From an uncultured bacterium (GTDB lineage: Bacteria > DRYD01): a stretch of DNA of 62,113 nt. The stretch is taken from positions 1 through 62,113 of the forward strand of contig CAKZQG010000038.1 of NCBI GenBank assembly GCA_937139605.1. The letters are read 5' to 3'. How positions within the stretch are numbered: position 1 is the first letter of the stretch; each line of letters begins with the position of its first letter. Shown here piece by piece: positions 17,873-26,140 of the stretch. The position numbers and the translations under genes are program-made. Under the pieces are notes generated by a model. That model made no database searches and had not been told where the DNA came from. It saw nothing but the letters and a program-made list of their open reading frames with translations.

Positions 17873-18412
17873 TTAAGATTTATTAATTTCAACAGAAGCT
17901 TGAGAACTACTTAAATTATCAGGCATTCTAAAGAAAGCAATAATAGCTATTATCCAACCAATAATAGATAAGACTAATAAAACACTACCAACTAAAACTC
18001 CTATACCAGCGTATCTAAATAAATCTTCTTTTGTATATTCATAAAAAATATCAAAATATTTTTTAGTAAAAAAAGCAGATAAAATACTAAATAACCAGAA
18101 TATAAAAAGAGAAAAAATTAATAAACCAAAAGACAAGTTACCAGCAGATTGTGAGCCAGTAAATAATGGGATTAAAGAGGAACCAGCTAAAATAAAAAAC
18201 ACAACCACTCCTACTATTAATACCAAAATACTATATATAAAGTTTTTGAATATATCCCCATTATTAAATTTCTTAGAAAAATTATAAATTCCAAGAGCAT
18301 AAGCAATAAATCCACCTAATGAAACAACACTCCCTATAAACGGAATTAAATTCCCTAAAAGGCTAAACAACAATCCAAAGGATGTTAATCTTTTTTCATT
18401 ACTAATATCCAT
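17873..18412 (-). CDS. Membrane protein, possibly DUF996-like
   Basis: 179-residue protein with about five membrane helices and no large soluble domain. It begins MDISNEKRLTSFGLL and shows small-residue-rich helices (LIPFIGSVVSLGGFIAYALG). The pattern recalls DUF996, but this is a weak match by eye. The ATG is chosen over an upstream in-frame GTG at 18424 because AGGGGGTG lies nine bases before it. It stands alone between ybeY and etfA; no function can be given. Confidence 0.7.
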   Translation of the reverse strand: MDISNEKRLTSFGLLFSLLGNLIPFIGSVVSLGGFIAYALGIYNFSKKFNNGDIFKNFIYSILVLIVGVVVFFILAGSSLIPLFTGSQSAGNLSFGLLIFSLFIFWLFSILSAFFTKKYFDIFYEYTKEDLFRYAGIGVLVGSVLLVLSIIGWIIAIIAFFRMPDNLSSSQASVEINKS

Positions 18413-18515
18413 TTTTACATACACCCCCTATAATATAAATTCAAATATAAAAAATTAAAATTAAATGCTCATAAATTATAGTTAAACATTTTTAAAAAAA
18501 ACCTTTTTAAAATTT

Positions 18516-18950
18516 TTAAATATAATATCTTAAAAAAATTTTTAAAAAATCTTGTAGCATTTCTTCTTGAAGTTTAATTATTTCATTTGATTCTGGGAAA
18601 TTAGCTGCATGTAAAAGAGAATGAATTAAAACTCTTATTAACTCTTGCTTGTAATCTGTGCCATATTTTTTAGAATTATTATAAATAACATTTAAACAAA
18701 TAAAAATAAAAATAGAATCTTCATAAACTAAGGTAATAGTATCAGTATAAATATCTAAATTAAAATACTTTCTTTTTAATTCTTTAATCTTATCTTTAGA
18801 TAAAGTTTCTATATAAATAGATTTATTTTGAATTTCTTTAAAAATATGAAAAAAATCTTTTTTCAAAAATAATAGAATTTTATAAACTAATTCCAAAATT
18901 TTTTTATTATTAGAATAAATTAAAAAATCTTTATTAGCTTTTTTAAACAT
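18516..18950 (-). CDS. ybeY: YbeY-like protein with altered active site
   Basis: 144-residue protein matching YbeY, a metal-dependent endoribonuclease of 16S rRNA maturation and ribosome quality control. The metal motif HGxLHxxGYDH is reduced here to HSLLHAANFPE: His110 and His114 remain, but the third His is Glu120. The strand LKRKYFNLDIYTDTITL aligns with the usual LNxxYRxxDxPTDVLSF, with Phe63 where the essential Arg should be. Gene order supports the call: pgpH (7TM-HD) lies directly upstream, as in many bacteria. It may be inactive as a nuclease or kept for a binding role; Glu could still bind metal. Confidence 0.7.
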   Translation of the reverse strand: MFKKANKDFLIYSNNKKILELVYKILLFLKKDFFHIFKEIQNKSIYIETLSKDKIKELKRKYFNLDIYTDTITLVYEDSIFIFICLNVIYNNSKKYGTDYKQELIRVLIHSLLHAANFPESNEIIKLQEEMLQDFLKIFLRYYI

Positions 18951-18971
18951 AAAATAGTTAAATTATAAAGA

Positions 18972-21113
18972 TTAGGTTTTTTTAAAAGCAGGATAAGAAA
19001 CCCTTTTATGAAAACTTATAAGCAAATACTTAATTACCTCTTGTTTAATAGTATTTATATCATTAATTGTTATATCAGCATTAGAGAATTGCTCTTCATT
19101 AAATAATCTATTAATAATGTTTTCAGTTAATTTATATATGGAGTTAAAGGATATGTTATTAAGGGATCTAGAAGCAGCTTCAATACTATCACAAATCATA
19201 AGGATAACCATTTCCTTAGTATAAGGCTTAGGTCCATCATATTTATAATCTTGAATATCAACTTCATATTTTTTATCTTCTTTAGTTTTTTGAAGAGCTT
19301 TAGTATAAAAATACCAGATAGTAGTAGTCCCATGATGAGTTCTAATAAAATCAATTAATTTTTTAGGTAATCTATATTTTTCAGCGATTTCAACACCTTT
19401 TTTAACATGATTCTTAATAATAATAGCACTTAAATGAGGGTCAATTTTATCATGTGGATTTTCTTCATTTTCATCAAGGTTTTCAGCAAAATATTTTGGG
19501 TTATAAATTTTACCGATATCATGATATAAAGCTCCCAACTTAACTAATAAAGGATTAGCATTAATAGCTTTAGCACAATTTTCACATAACTCGGAAACCC
19601 TAACACTATGATTAAAAGTTCCAGGGGCTTTTTCCCTTAACATAGTTAATAACTCATTATTTAAATCCATTAACTCTTTAACTTTATAATAAGATATTCC
19701 CCCTAAACCCTTACCTAAATACCCAATCATAAAATTCGTTAAAACATATACAAAAATAACAGAAAATACCCAATATAAAACATTATTACTATTATTTAAA
19801 TTGAATAAAAAGAATACAATAACAGATAGAATAAAAAATAAGAAATATTGATTAAACAAACTATAAGTTAAAACATCTTCATCATAATTATTACTAAAAA
19901 TTACAAATAACAAAATCGCACTAATAATAAATGGAACAAGAAAAGAAATATCAACAAAATTCTGATAATATAAATAATTTAATACTTGCAAAATAATTAA
20001 AATAATACCAAAATATATCCAAGCTAATCTAATACCAATAATATAATAAATAATAAAACTAAAGATTAAAAAAGGAAAAAGAAAATATATAAAATCAAAA
20101 TAAAATTTAATAACTACTACAAAATTAATAAGAATTATCATTAACCAATAAAAAATAAGATTAAAATTAAATAAATAATTATAATCTTCATTATTAGTAA
20201 TTAATTTATTAGAAAAAGTAGCTAAAAAAATAGCTAATCCTAAAATAACAAACAAATAAATAGATAAATAATACCATTGAGTTTTATAAATTTTTTTATC
20301 TAATTCCATTTTTTTAATGATATTAAAAGTTTCATTATTAACAACTGAATTTTTATAAACAATTACTTCTCCCTTTTTTATCTCAAAATGCTTAGGAATA
20401 TTTTTTAAGTACTCTCTCTGTAGTTCTAATGTTTTTTGAATATCAAAAATCTTATTGAATTCTATTAATTTAGGTAATTTAGTTAATATTATTTTTTTAT
20501 AAGCAATTAATTTCTGAATTTCCTTAGGATTACTAGATAACTTATTAATATCTAAAACATCATTAATCTCTTTAACAACATCAGGAATATCTTCTAATTC
20601 TATCCCATTTTCCAATTTTACAGTCAAATACCCCTTAATTACATTATAAAAATATTCTACATATTCATTTTTTAAAGATAAAATTAAACTAATTTCAAGT
20701 TCATTAAAATAATATTTCAATTTGTTAGTATCTTTAGATAACTGAGGTAAAAATAGTTGATCAAGATTATAAAGAGTTTTTTGAGTTTTTTTAATATCAA
20801 TAGAATACTCTTTTATTTCCGAAATTTTCTTTAATTTTTCCAGAGTTTCATAAGTATATCCAGTAATAAACAAATCCTTATCAGCAACAATATCAAATCT
20901 TGCAACCTTCTTTATATCATATACAACAAATAATAAATAATAATTAACCCAAAACAAAAATAAAGAAACAAATAAAAACAATAAATAATACAAATAATAA
21001 TATTTTGATCCTTTAAAGATATTATTTACTTTAAAAGAAATATTTTTAAAAAATTTATGAAAAATTTTGGAATATTTAGTAAAGAAAGTTTTTATAGAAA
21101 AATTAGAAAACAT
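18972..21113 (-). CDS. 7TM-HD phosphodiesterase, PgpH/YqfF family (c-di-AMP hydrolase)
   Basis: 713-residue protein: one N-terminal membrane helix (about 40-62), an extracytoplasmic helical domain (about 70-285), a block of membrane helices (about 285-460) and a cytoplasmic HD domain with LGALYHDIGKIYNP and FIRTHHGTT. This is the 7TMR-HDED/HD layout of PgpH, which hydrolyses cyclic di-AMP. It implies c-di-AMP signalling, though no diadenylate cyclase gene is in the window. It lies 21 bp upstream of ybeY, the usual neighbour. Confidence 0.92.
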   Translation of the reverse strand: MFSNFSIKTFFTKYSKIFHKFFKNISFKVNNIFKGSKYYYLYYLLFLFVSLFLFWVNYYLLFVVYDIKKVARFDIVADKDLFITGYTYETLEKLKKISEIKEYSIDIKKTQKTLYNLDQLFLPQLSKDTNKLKYYFNELEISLILSLKNEYVEYFYNVIKGYLTVKLENGIELEDIPDVVKEINDVLDINKLSSNPKEIQKLIAYKKIILTKLPKLIEFNKIFDIQKTLELQREYLKNIPKHFEIKKGEVIVYKNSVVNNETFNIIKKMELDKKIYKTQWYYLSIYLFVILGLAIFLATFSNKLITNNEDYNYLFNFNLIFYWLMIILINFVVVIKFYFDFIYFLFPFLIFSFIIYYIIGIRLAWIYFGIILIILQVLNYLYYQNFVDISFLVPFIISAILLFVIFSNNYDEDVLTYSLFNQYFLFFILSVIVFFLFNLNNSNNVLYWVFSVIFVYVLTNFMIGYLGKGLGGISYYKVKELMDLNNELLTMLREKAPGTFNHSVRVSELCENCAKAINANPLLVKLGALYHDIGKIYNPKYFAENLDENEENPHDKIDPHLSAIIIKNHVKKGVEIAEKYRLPKKLIDFIRTHHGTTTIWYFYTKALQKTKEDKKYEVDIQDYKYDGPKPYTKEMVILMICDSIEAASRSLNNISFNSIYKLTENIINRLFNEEQFSNADITINDINTIKQEVIKYLLISFHKRVSYPAFKKT

Positions 21114-21118
21114 ATAGA

Positions 21119-22003
21119 TTATTTAAGAGCTTCAACACCTGCAACAATTTCAAGTAACTCTTTAGTAATAGCTTCCTGTCTTTTCTTAAAGAATAATAAT
21201 TTTAAATCTTTTATCAAGTTTTCAGCATTATCAGTAGCAGTATTCATAGCCATTAATCTTGCACTAAATTCAGACAACTTACTTTCTAATATTAACTGAT
21301 AAATCAAAGAACTCACGTAAATTTCAAAAATTTCTTGGCCAATATCTTCTAAAAAAGGTTCAAAAATAAAATGATCTACATTATCTAAAGTAACTTTATC
21401 ATCTCTTTTTATATCAACTAAATTAATATCAAAAGGTAATAGCTTAACAGAAACAGGAATAAATTTAGAAGCACTATAATATCTAGCATAAATTACTTCA
21501 ACTTTAGAAACATTTTTATATAAATCAAAAACCTGATCCCTAAGTTTTTTAATAAACTCAAAAGAAGGGATATCTCCAACTTTATCAAAAGTAGCAAATA
21601 AATTATATTTTCTTGTATTAAAATAGCTAACAGCCTTTTTACCTACAGCAACAATAACTAAATTATCCCTTAAATTTATATAATTCTTTTCAAAATAATT
21701 AAATATATTAGTATTAAAAGCCCCACATAATCCCTTATCAGAGGTAATAACAACCAATCCAATCTTATTACCTTCTTTTTGTTTAAGAATATCCAAATCT
21801 TTTAAACTAAGCTTAAAATCAGTATTACTTAATAAAACAGAAACTATTTCCTGTAGGTTTTTAAAGTATTCTTTAAAAGGTAAAAAAGCTCTTTGAATTT
21901 TTTTAATTTTAACACTTGCAATAAGCTTCATAGCCCTAGTTATCTGCTTTATATTATCAGCAGCTTTTATCCTATTTTTTAACTCCTTTAAAGCCATTGA
22001 CAT
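21119..22003 (-). CDS. atpG: F-type ATP synthase gamma subunit
   Basis: 294-residue central-stalk subunit of F1. N-terminal helix ALKELKNRIKAADNIKQITRA, the SDKGLCGAFN motif near 90 and the C-terminal helix with MNTATDNAENLI are family hallmarks. The start is ATG at MSMALKEL: the Shine-Dalgarno AGGTGA overlaps the stop codon of def, so the two are translationally linked. A GTG three codons upstream directly abuts the def stop and is less likely. atpA and atpD are not adjacent, so gamma has left the ATP operon. Confidence 0.96.
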   Translation of the reverse strand: MSMALKELKNRIKAADNIKQITRAMKLIASVKIKKIQRAFLPFKEYFKNLQEIVSVLLSNTDFKLSLKDLDILKQKEGNKIGLVVITSDKGLCGAFNTNIFNYFEKNYINLRDNLVIVAVGKKAVSYFNTRKYNLFATFDKVGDIPSFEFIKKLRDQVFDLYKNVSKVEVIYARYYSASKFIPVSVKLLPFDINLVDIKRDDKVTLDNVDHFIFEPFLEDIGQEIFEIYVSSLIYQLILESKLSEFSARLMAMNTATDNAENLIKDLKLLFFKKRQEAITKELLEIVAGVEALK

Positions 22004-22012
22004 AAAAATCAC

Positions 22013-22585
22013 CTACTCTTTCTCTATTTTTATAGCTTTATCTAAAATTAAAACCCCATTTAAATGATCATATTCATGTTGTATAACCCTTGCTTTAAAT
22101 CCTTGATAACTATTTAATACTTCATTCCCATTTAAATCAATAAACTTAACTTTTATACTATTGCTTCTTTTAATTAAAGCAGAAACATTAGGAACACTCA
22201 AACATCCTTCCCAATCCTCATTAACTTCTTTTGAATATTCCATTATCTCAGGATTAATAAAAATCTCTATATCATCAATAGAGTTTATTTCTTTTCGTTC
22301 TTTTTGAATTTCTTCTCTACTATCCAAGTCTTTTCTAATTATAAACAATCTCATATCAAAACCAACTTGGATAGCTGATAATCCCACCCCATCATAATAA
22401 TCCATCGTCTTAATTAAAGATAAAATAAAATCTAAAAACTCTTCTTTCTTTATTAAATTAATATTAACTTTTTTAGATTTTTTTCTTAATAACTTATTAG
22501 GAACAGTAATTACATCAAAAATAACAACTTTCTTATTATTAATAATCATATTATTTTGTTTTTCAATATCTAAATAATTTTCCAT
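22013..22585 (-). CDS. def: Peptide deformylase
   Basis: 190-residue metalloenzyme removing the N-formyl group from nascent proteins. All three motifs are visible: GVGLSAIQVG (motif 1), EGCLSVPN (motif 2, with the metal Cys) and QHEYDHLNG (HExxH, motif 3). Motif 1 reads GLSAIQ rather than the common GLAAxQ, a mild change. The stop codon is embedded in the ribosome-binding site of atpG. It follows the GH3 gene's upstream side by 7 bp spacing on the same strand. Confidence 0.96.
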   Translation of the reverse strand: MENYLDIEKQNNMIINNKKVVIFDVITVPNKLLRKKSKKVNINLIKKEEFLDFILSLIKTMDYYDGVGLSAIQVGFDMRLFIIRKDLDSREEIQKERKEINSIDDIEIFINPEIMEYSKEVNEDWEGCLSVPNVSALIKRSNSIKVKFIDLNGNEVLNSYQGFKARVIQHEYDHLNGVLILDKAIKIEKE

Positions 22586-22592
22586 AAAATTT

Positions 22593-24038
22593 CTATTTTA
22601 TAAGATTTTGAAATTTTTTTAAATGAATATTAGAAAACCCAAAAATATCTAATTTAAAATCTACATTTAAATTATAAAAAAATGGATTAGCAAAAGTAAT
22701 TAAATTAATATTTCTTATTCCTTTAGTTCTTAATATATTTATAAATTCTATAAAATTTCTATCTTTATAAATAGGTAAATAAAATAAATTAACAGTATTA
22801 GTTTTATTTAAATTCTGATCTAAATATTTTTTTATAAAATGAATATCAAAATTATTCATATTAACAAAATAAACTTGGCTCTTATTAATAAAATTCTTTA
22901 TATTATCTACAATTCCTATTTCACTTAAATAAGAATTAGCAAAAATAAAATTAAAAGAATCTTTGTTAAAGTTAAATTTAAATTTACCTAAATCCCCTTG
23001 GATTTTAATTTTAAAATCAAATTCATTATAAAACCAATCTCTTAACCTTATATAATCATTATATAAATTATCATTCAAATTATCATTAAAATAATTAATA
23101 AAATTATTTACTTTATTATATTTATCTAATAAAACATCAAAAAATGATTCATTATTAATAACATAATCAGAAATTATATTAATGGCTTCTTCTTTTAATT
23201 CATCTTTACCCAAAACTAATAAAATATCTATACCAGAAATTAAAGAATTAATAAGAACATCTTTAAAATCAAATTCTTTTAAAGCTAACATATTTAAAGC
23301 ATCACTAAAAATAATACCATTATAAAGCTTCCCATTACTATTAATTAAATTTAAAGTCTTTTTGGATAAAGTAGCTGGCAAATTATCGATATCCTTATAA
23401 ACAACGTGAGCAGTCATAACAGAATCCAAATAATCTAAATTACTCAAAAAAACATTTAATTCATTAACATTTAAAGTAGTTTCAGGTAAAGACAAATGAC
23501 TATCAACAAAAGTAGAACCATGCCCAGGAAAATGTTTTCCACAATTTAAAATCCCTACTTTTTTATATCCATCAATAAAAGGTTTTGATAATTTTAAAAC
23601 TTTATTATAATCATTAGAAAAGCTCCTAACCCCTATTATAGGATTCTCAAAATTAGAATTAACATCCAAAACGGGAGAAAAATTTAAATTAAATCCTGCA
23701 ATCCTTAAAATTAAGCCATTAAAATAAGCTAATTTAAAAGAATCTTGCTCATTATCTATAACCCATTGACTACAAATAGCAGGATAATCATAAAAATCAA
23801 ACCTGAAAACAACCCCACCCTCTTGATCTATACTTCTTATTAAATTCATCCTAAATTTCTTATAATATAAATCTTTATAATAATTATTTAACTCCTGGAT
23901 TTGACTAAAGCTTAAATTCTTCAAATCCTTATAAAATAAAATATAACCTGCAAAAGGATACTTTAAAATAAAATCCTTATTATCTATATCTATTAAAATT
24001 AATCTCGAAACTATTTCCTTTATTTTCCCTTTATCCAT
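22593..24038 (-). CDS. Glycoside hydrolase family 3 beta-N-acetylhexosaminidase (NagZ-like)
   Basis: 481-residue protein. The GH3 domain spans about residues 1-310 with SIDQEGGVVFRFD, FSPVLDVN, GVRSFS, GKHFPGHG followed by DSHLSLP (the KHFPGH(G/.)..DSH signature of NagZ-type enzymes) and the nucleophile segment IIFSDALNM. It would trim N-acetylglucosamine from peptidoglycan fragments. The last ~170 residues form an extra alpha/beta domain. The ATG is preferred over a TTG 14 codons upstream, which would overlap the preceding gene. There is no Shine-Dalgarno; translation is probably coupled to the upstream stop codon one base away. Confidence 0.88.
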   Translation of the reverse strand: MDKGKIKEIVSRLILIDIDNKDFILKYPFAGYILFYKDLKNLSFSQIQELNNYYKDLYYKKFRMNLIRSIDQEGGVVFRFDFYDYPAICSQWVIDNEQDSFKLAYFNGLILRIAGFNLNFSPVLDVNSNFENPIIGVRSFSNDYNKVLKLSKPFIDGYKKVGILNCGKHFPGHGSTFVDSHLSLPETTLNVNELNVFLSNLDYLDSVMTAHVVYKDIDNLPATLSKKTLNLINSNGKLYNGIIFSDALNMLALKEFDFKDVLINSLISGIDILLVLGKDELKEEAINIISDYVINNESFFDVLLDKYNKVNNFINYFNDNLNDNLYNDYIRLRDWFYNEFDFKIKIQGDLGKFKFNFNKDSFNFIFANSYLSEIGIVDNIKNFINKSQVYFVNMNNFDIHFIKKYLDQNLNKTNTVNLFYLPIYKDRNFIEFINILRTKGIRNINLITFANPFFYNLNVDFKLDIFGFSNIHLKKFQNLIK

Positions 24039-24039
24039 T

Positions 24040-24480
24040 TTAATTATTATTAGCTTTATTTTTATTAGATCTTTTAACAATATTATTTCTTATTTTATTT
24101 AAAATTAATTTAAAATAATTAGAATAACCAATATTTTTTAGTAATTCCTTATCATGCTTTTTATTGAATATAAACTTATTTTTTGAATCTAGAGAATTAT
24201 TTTTCTTAGGAACATCATTTAATATAATAATTTCCTTAATTATATGATTAACATTATTAGAAACTAAATACCTATTTAAATAATTCAATAATTTTTGTTT
24301 ATTTTGTATAGCTAAAAGATAAGATTGATAATCATTAAAAACTAAAACCAACTTAGAATCTTTTAATGATTTAATTTTAGCATTCTTAAAAAATTTACTA
24401 TTTTTTAATAAAAAAATAACTTTAAAAATAGGAGAGTAATTACTAATTAAATTTGTAAAAACATTACCAATATTATCCAT
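24040..24480 (-). CDS. DUF721/DciA-like small basic protein
   Basis: 146-residue Lys/Asn-rich protein. The core (about 25-95) shows the DUF721 pattern: KSLKDSKLVLVFNDYQSYL resembles the edge strand and helix of DciA, followed by LLNYLNRYLV and a final strand IIKEIIIL. DciA helps load the replicative helicase. The match is by shape of motif only. The ATG 10 bp after secD ends is chosen over a TTG that would overlap secD. Confidence 0.4.
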   Translation of the reverse strand: MDNIGNVFTNLISNYSPIFKVIFLLKNSKFFKNAKIKSLKDSKLVLVFNDYQSYLLAIQNKQKLLNYLNRYLVSNNVNHIIKEIIILNDVPKKNNSLDSKNKFIFNKKHDKELLKNIGYSNYFKLILNKIRNNIVKRSNKNKANNN

Positions 24481-24490
24481 AACTATAAAA

Positions 24491-25756
24491 TTATCTAATC
24501 TCAATTAATTTAGGGTTATAATAAAAAGCTAAATACATAAAAGATTTAGTTATATAAATAGCTGTAAAAAAACTAATAACATTTCCCCAAAGTAAAGCAA
24601 ACCCAAACCCCTGAATAACAGATGTACCAAAAATCATAAGAATAAGCGCCGCAATTATAGTAGTTAAATGACTATCTAAAATAGTATCAAAAGATCTTTT
24701 AAAAGCTAAATCTATAGCAGTATTTAAAGGTTTATTATCTCTTATTTCTTCTTTTAATCTTTCAAAGATAATGATATTAGCATCGACAGCCATCCCAATA
24801 GATAAAATAATCCCCGCAATAGACCCCAAAGTTAAAACTGTATTACTAACAGAAATAATTGTTAAAAACAAAGCAGTATAACTTACCAAAGCAAAATCAG
24901 CCAATAACCCCGGAAATTTATAAAAAATAACCATAAATATACAAACTACAAATAATGCAATAATCCCAGCTATTAAACTTTTTTTAAGATGTTTTTCTCC
25001 TAAAGAAGGTCCAATAGTATAAGCTTCCAAAACTTTAGGAGGATACTGTAATTTCCCTGCATTTAAATAAATAGCTAAATCCTTTGCTTCCTTTAAAACT
25101 TTTTCTTTATCTTGATCATATCCTAACTCAATTATTCCACTACCACCAGTTATGACAGATCTAACAACAGGAGCCGAAATCTCTTTGTTATCAAAATAAA
25201 TATAAATAGGCTTATCTAAATATTGTCTAGTAATATCTTCAAAAATTTTAGCCCCTTTAGGATCTAAACTAAAAGATACATAAGGCTGCCCACTATTAGG
25301 AGAAAATTCTACACTCGCTCTTATAATACTATCACCGGTTAATACCGTTTTCTTATAAACACTCCCAGTAGTAGGATCATATTCTTCTACTTTAAATTCT
25401 AGTTTCCCAACTTTAGTTACTTTTTCAATAGCATCATTAGTATCAACTACCTCGGGTATCTCTACAATAATCCTATTATTTCCTGCTTGTTGAACAACAA
25501 TCTCTTGAGTTCCTGTAGGATTTAATCTCTTTTCTAATATATTAATAATTTGCTGCATTTCAGTAGATGAGAGTTGCTTTAATTTAGGATCATATACTTC
25601 AAGCATTAAATGAATCCCATACCTTAAATCCAATCCTAACTTTATAGGAATTGTTCCTTTTTTAAATAAAACAGGATAAAATAAATAAAAAATCATAAAT
25701 AATGTCCCTAAAAATATTAAAACACTATAAATAATACTAAATTCCTTTTTTAACAT
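24491..25756 (-). CDS. secD: Protein translocase subunit SecD
   Basis: 421-residue RND-type membrane protein that uses the proton gradient to drive late steps of Sec export. The N-terminal helix (10-30) is followed by GLDLRYG (canonical GLDLRGG), a periplasmic P1 domain, and five C-terminal helices (about 255-415) with GMAVDANIIIFERLKEE, the SecD transmembrane signature. secF, normally next to secD, is absent on both sides. The upstream 384 bp hold the pseudoknot element described separately. No Shine-Dalgarno is seen before the ATG; a short hairpin (25776-25793) ends 19 bp upstream. Confidence 0.94.
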   Translation of the reverse strand: MLKKEFSIIYSVLIFLGTLFMIFYLFYPVLFKKGTIPIKLGLDLRYGIHLMLEVYDPKLKQLSSTEMQQIINILEKRLNPTGTQEIVVQQAGNNRIIVEIPEVVDTNDAIEKVTKVGKLEFKVEEYDPTTGSVYKKTVLTGDSIIRASVEFSPNSGQPYVSFSLDPKGAKIFEDITRQYLDKPIYIYFDNKEISAPVVRSVITGGSGIIELGYDQDKEKVLKEAKDLAIYLNAGKLQYPPKVLEAYTIGPSLGEKHLKKSLIAGIIALFVVCIFMVIFYKFPGLLADFALVSYTALFLTIISVSNTVLTLGSIAGIILSIGMAVDANIIIFERLKEEIRDNKPLNTAIDLAFKRSFDTILDSHLTTIIAALILMIFGTSVIQGFGFALLWGNVISFFTAIYITKSFMYLAFYYNPKLIEIR

Positions 25757-25775
25757 ACTAACTTGTTTAACAAAA

Positions 25776-25793
25776 GTGTATAATCTTATACAC
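25776..25793 (-). promoter_or_regulatory. Perfect hairpin just before secD
   Basis: GTGTATAA and TTATACAC form a perfect 8-bp inverted repeat with a 2-base spacer. It lies between the pseudoknot element and the secD start codon, and no ribosome-binding site is visible between it and the ATG. It could be an operator for a dimeric protein or a leader hairpin controlling secD translation. There is no run of T after it, so a terminator is unlikely. Confidence 0.4.
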
Positions 25794-25798
25794 CCTTA

Positions 25799-25867
25799 GC
25801 AGACCTATTTTTATCCCGCCAACTAATCAAGTTAGCCTTATAGTCTGCAGGCGGTATTAGGCTAACT
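25799..25867 (-). ncRNA. Candidate pseudoknot RNA, copy C (secD leader)
   Basis: Read on minus: CCGCC (25854-25850), T, GCAGAC (25848-25843), a 22-nt insert, GGCGG (25820-25816), an A-rich linker GATAAAAATAG, then GTCTGC (25804-25799). CCGCC pairs GGCGG, and GCAGAC pairs GTCTGC, in crossing order. An extra arm AGTTAGCCT (25867-25859) pairs perfectly with AGGCTAACT (25838-25830) inside the insert, again crossing. The same core occurs at 42935-42971 and 44317-44355. The surrounding 150 bp (25791-25930) have 62 G/C by my count, about 41 percent, well above the neighbourhood, which fits a structured RNA. The outer boundaries are unknown. Confidence 0.6.
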
Positions 25868-26140
25868 ACAAACCTTACACCAAGCACAAGACCTAACATC
25901 CTTTCTATCCTATTCCAATCCCCTAAAATTTTCCTTAGCATAGTTAATTTAAAAAACTTAATAAGAATACCTACAATTCCCTTAACAACTGTCTAAATAG
26001 TATCTTTATATATTTCCATATTTTTTTGTATCTTCTTTAATTAACGGATGTTATTGCGTTAAACCTTTTTAATAATTTTTATCAACTGTTTTAATCGTCT
26101 AAAATATAATATATTTCACTTTAAAAGTCATTAAAAAAAT
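25868..26140. other. Gene-free part of the metE-secD spacer
   Basis: Together with the secD-side elements this makes a 384-bp spacer, the longest in the window. The portion nearest the pseudoknot (to about 25940) is GC-richer and purine-rich on minus, and could be part of the same RNA. Further upstream it is AT-rich again, with an inverted repeat TTAACG (26041-26046) and CGTTAA (26057-26062). An open frame of 51 codons runs across the pseudoknot (25786-25941 on minus) but has no Shine-Dalgarno. I could not place a convincing promoter. Confidence 0.5.

Noticed and set aside
25799-25867. Known riboswitch or ribozyme (preQ1, SAM-II, fluoride, guanidine-III, twister, HDV)
   Set aside because: I compared remembered consensus motifs. 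The overall H-type form resembles preQ1-I and SAM-II, but the conserved bases of those classes are not present. A covariance-model search would settle this.
25786-25941. Open frame of 51 codons on minus across the GC-rich island before secD
   Set aside because: No Shine-Dalgarno before the ATG, no family recognised, and it runs through base-paired arms shared with non-coding copies A and B. The structured-RNA reading explains the composition better.
25757-26140. tmRNA, SRP RNA or RNase P RNA in the long spacer
   Set aside because: None of the conserved core sequences of these RNAs, such as the SRP GGAA tetraloop domain or the tmRNA acceptor end, could be found.
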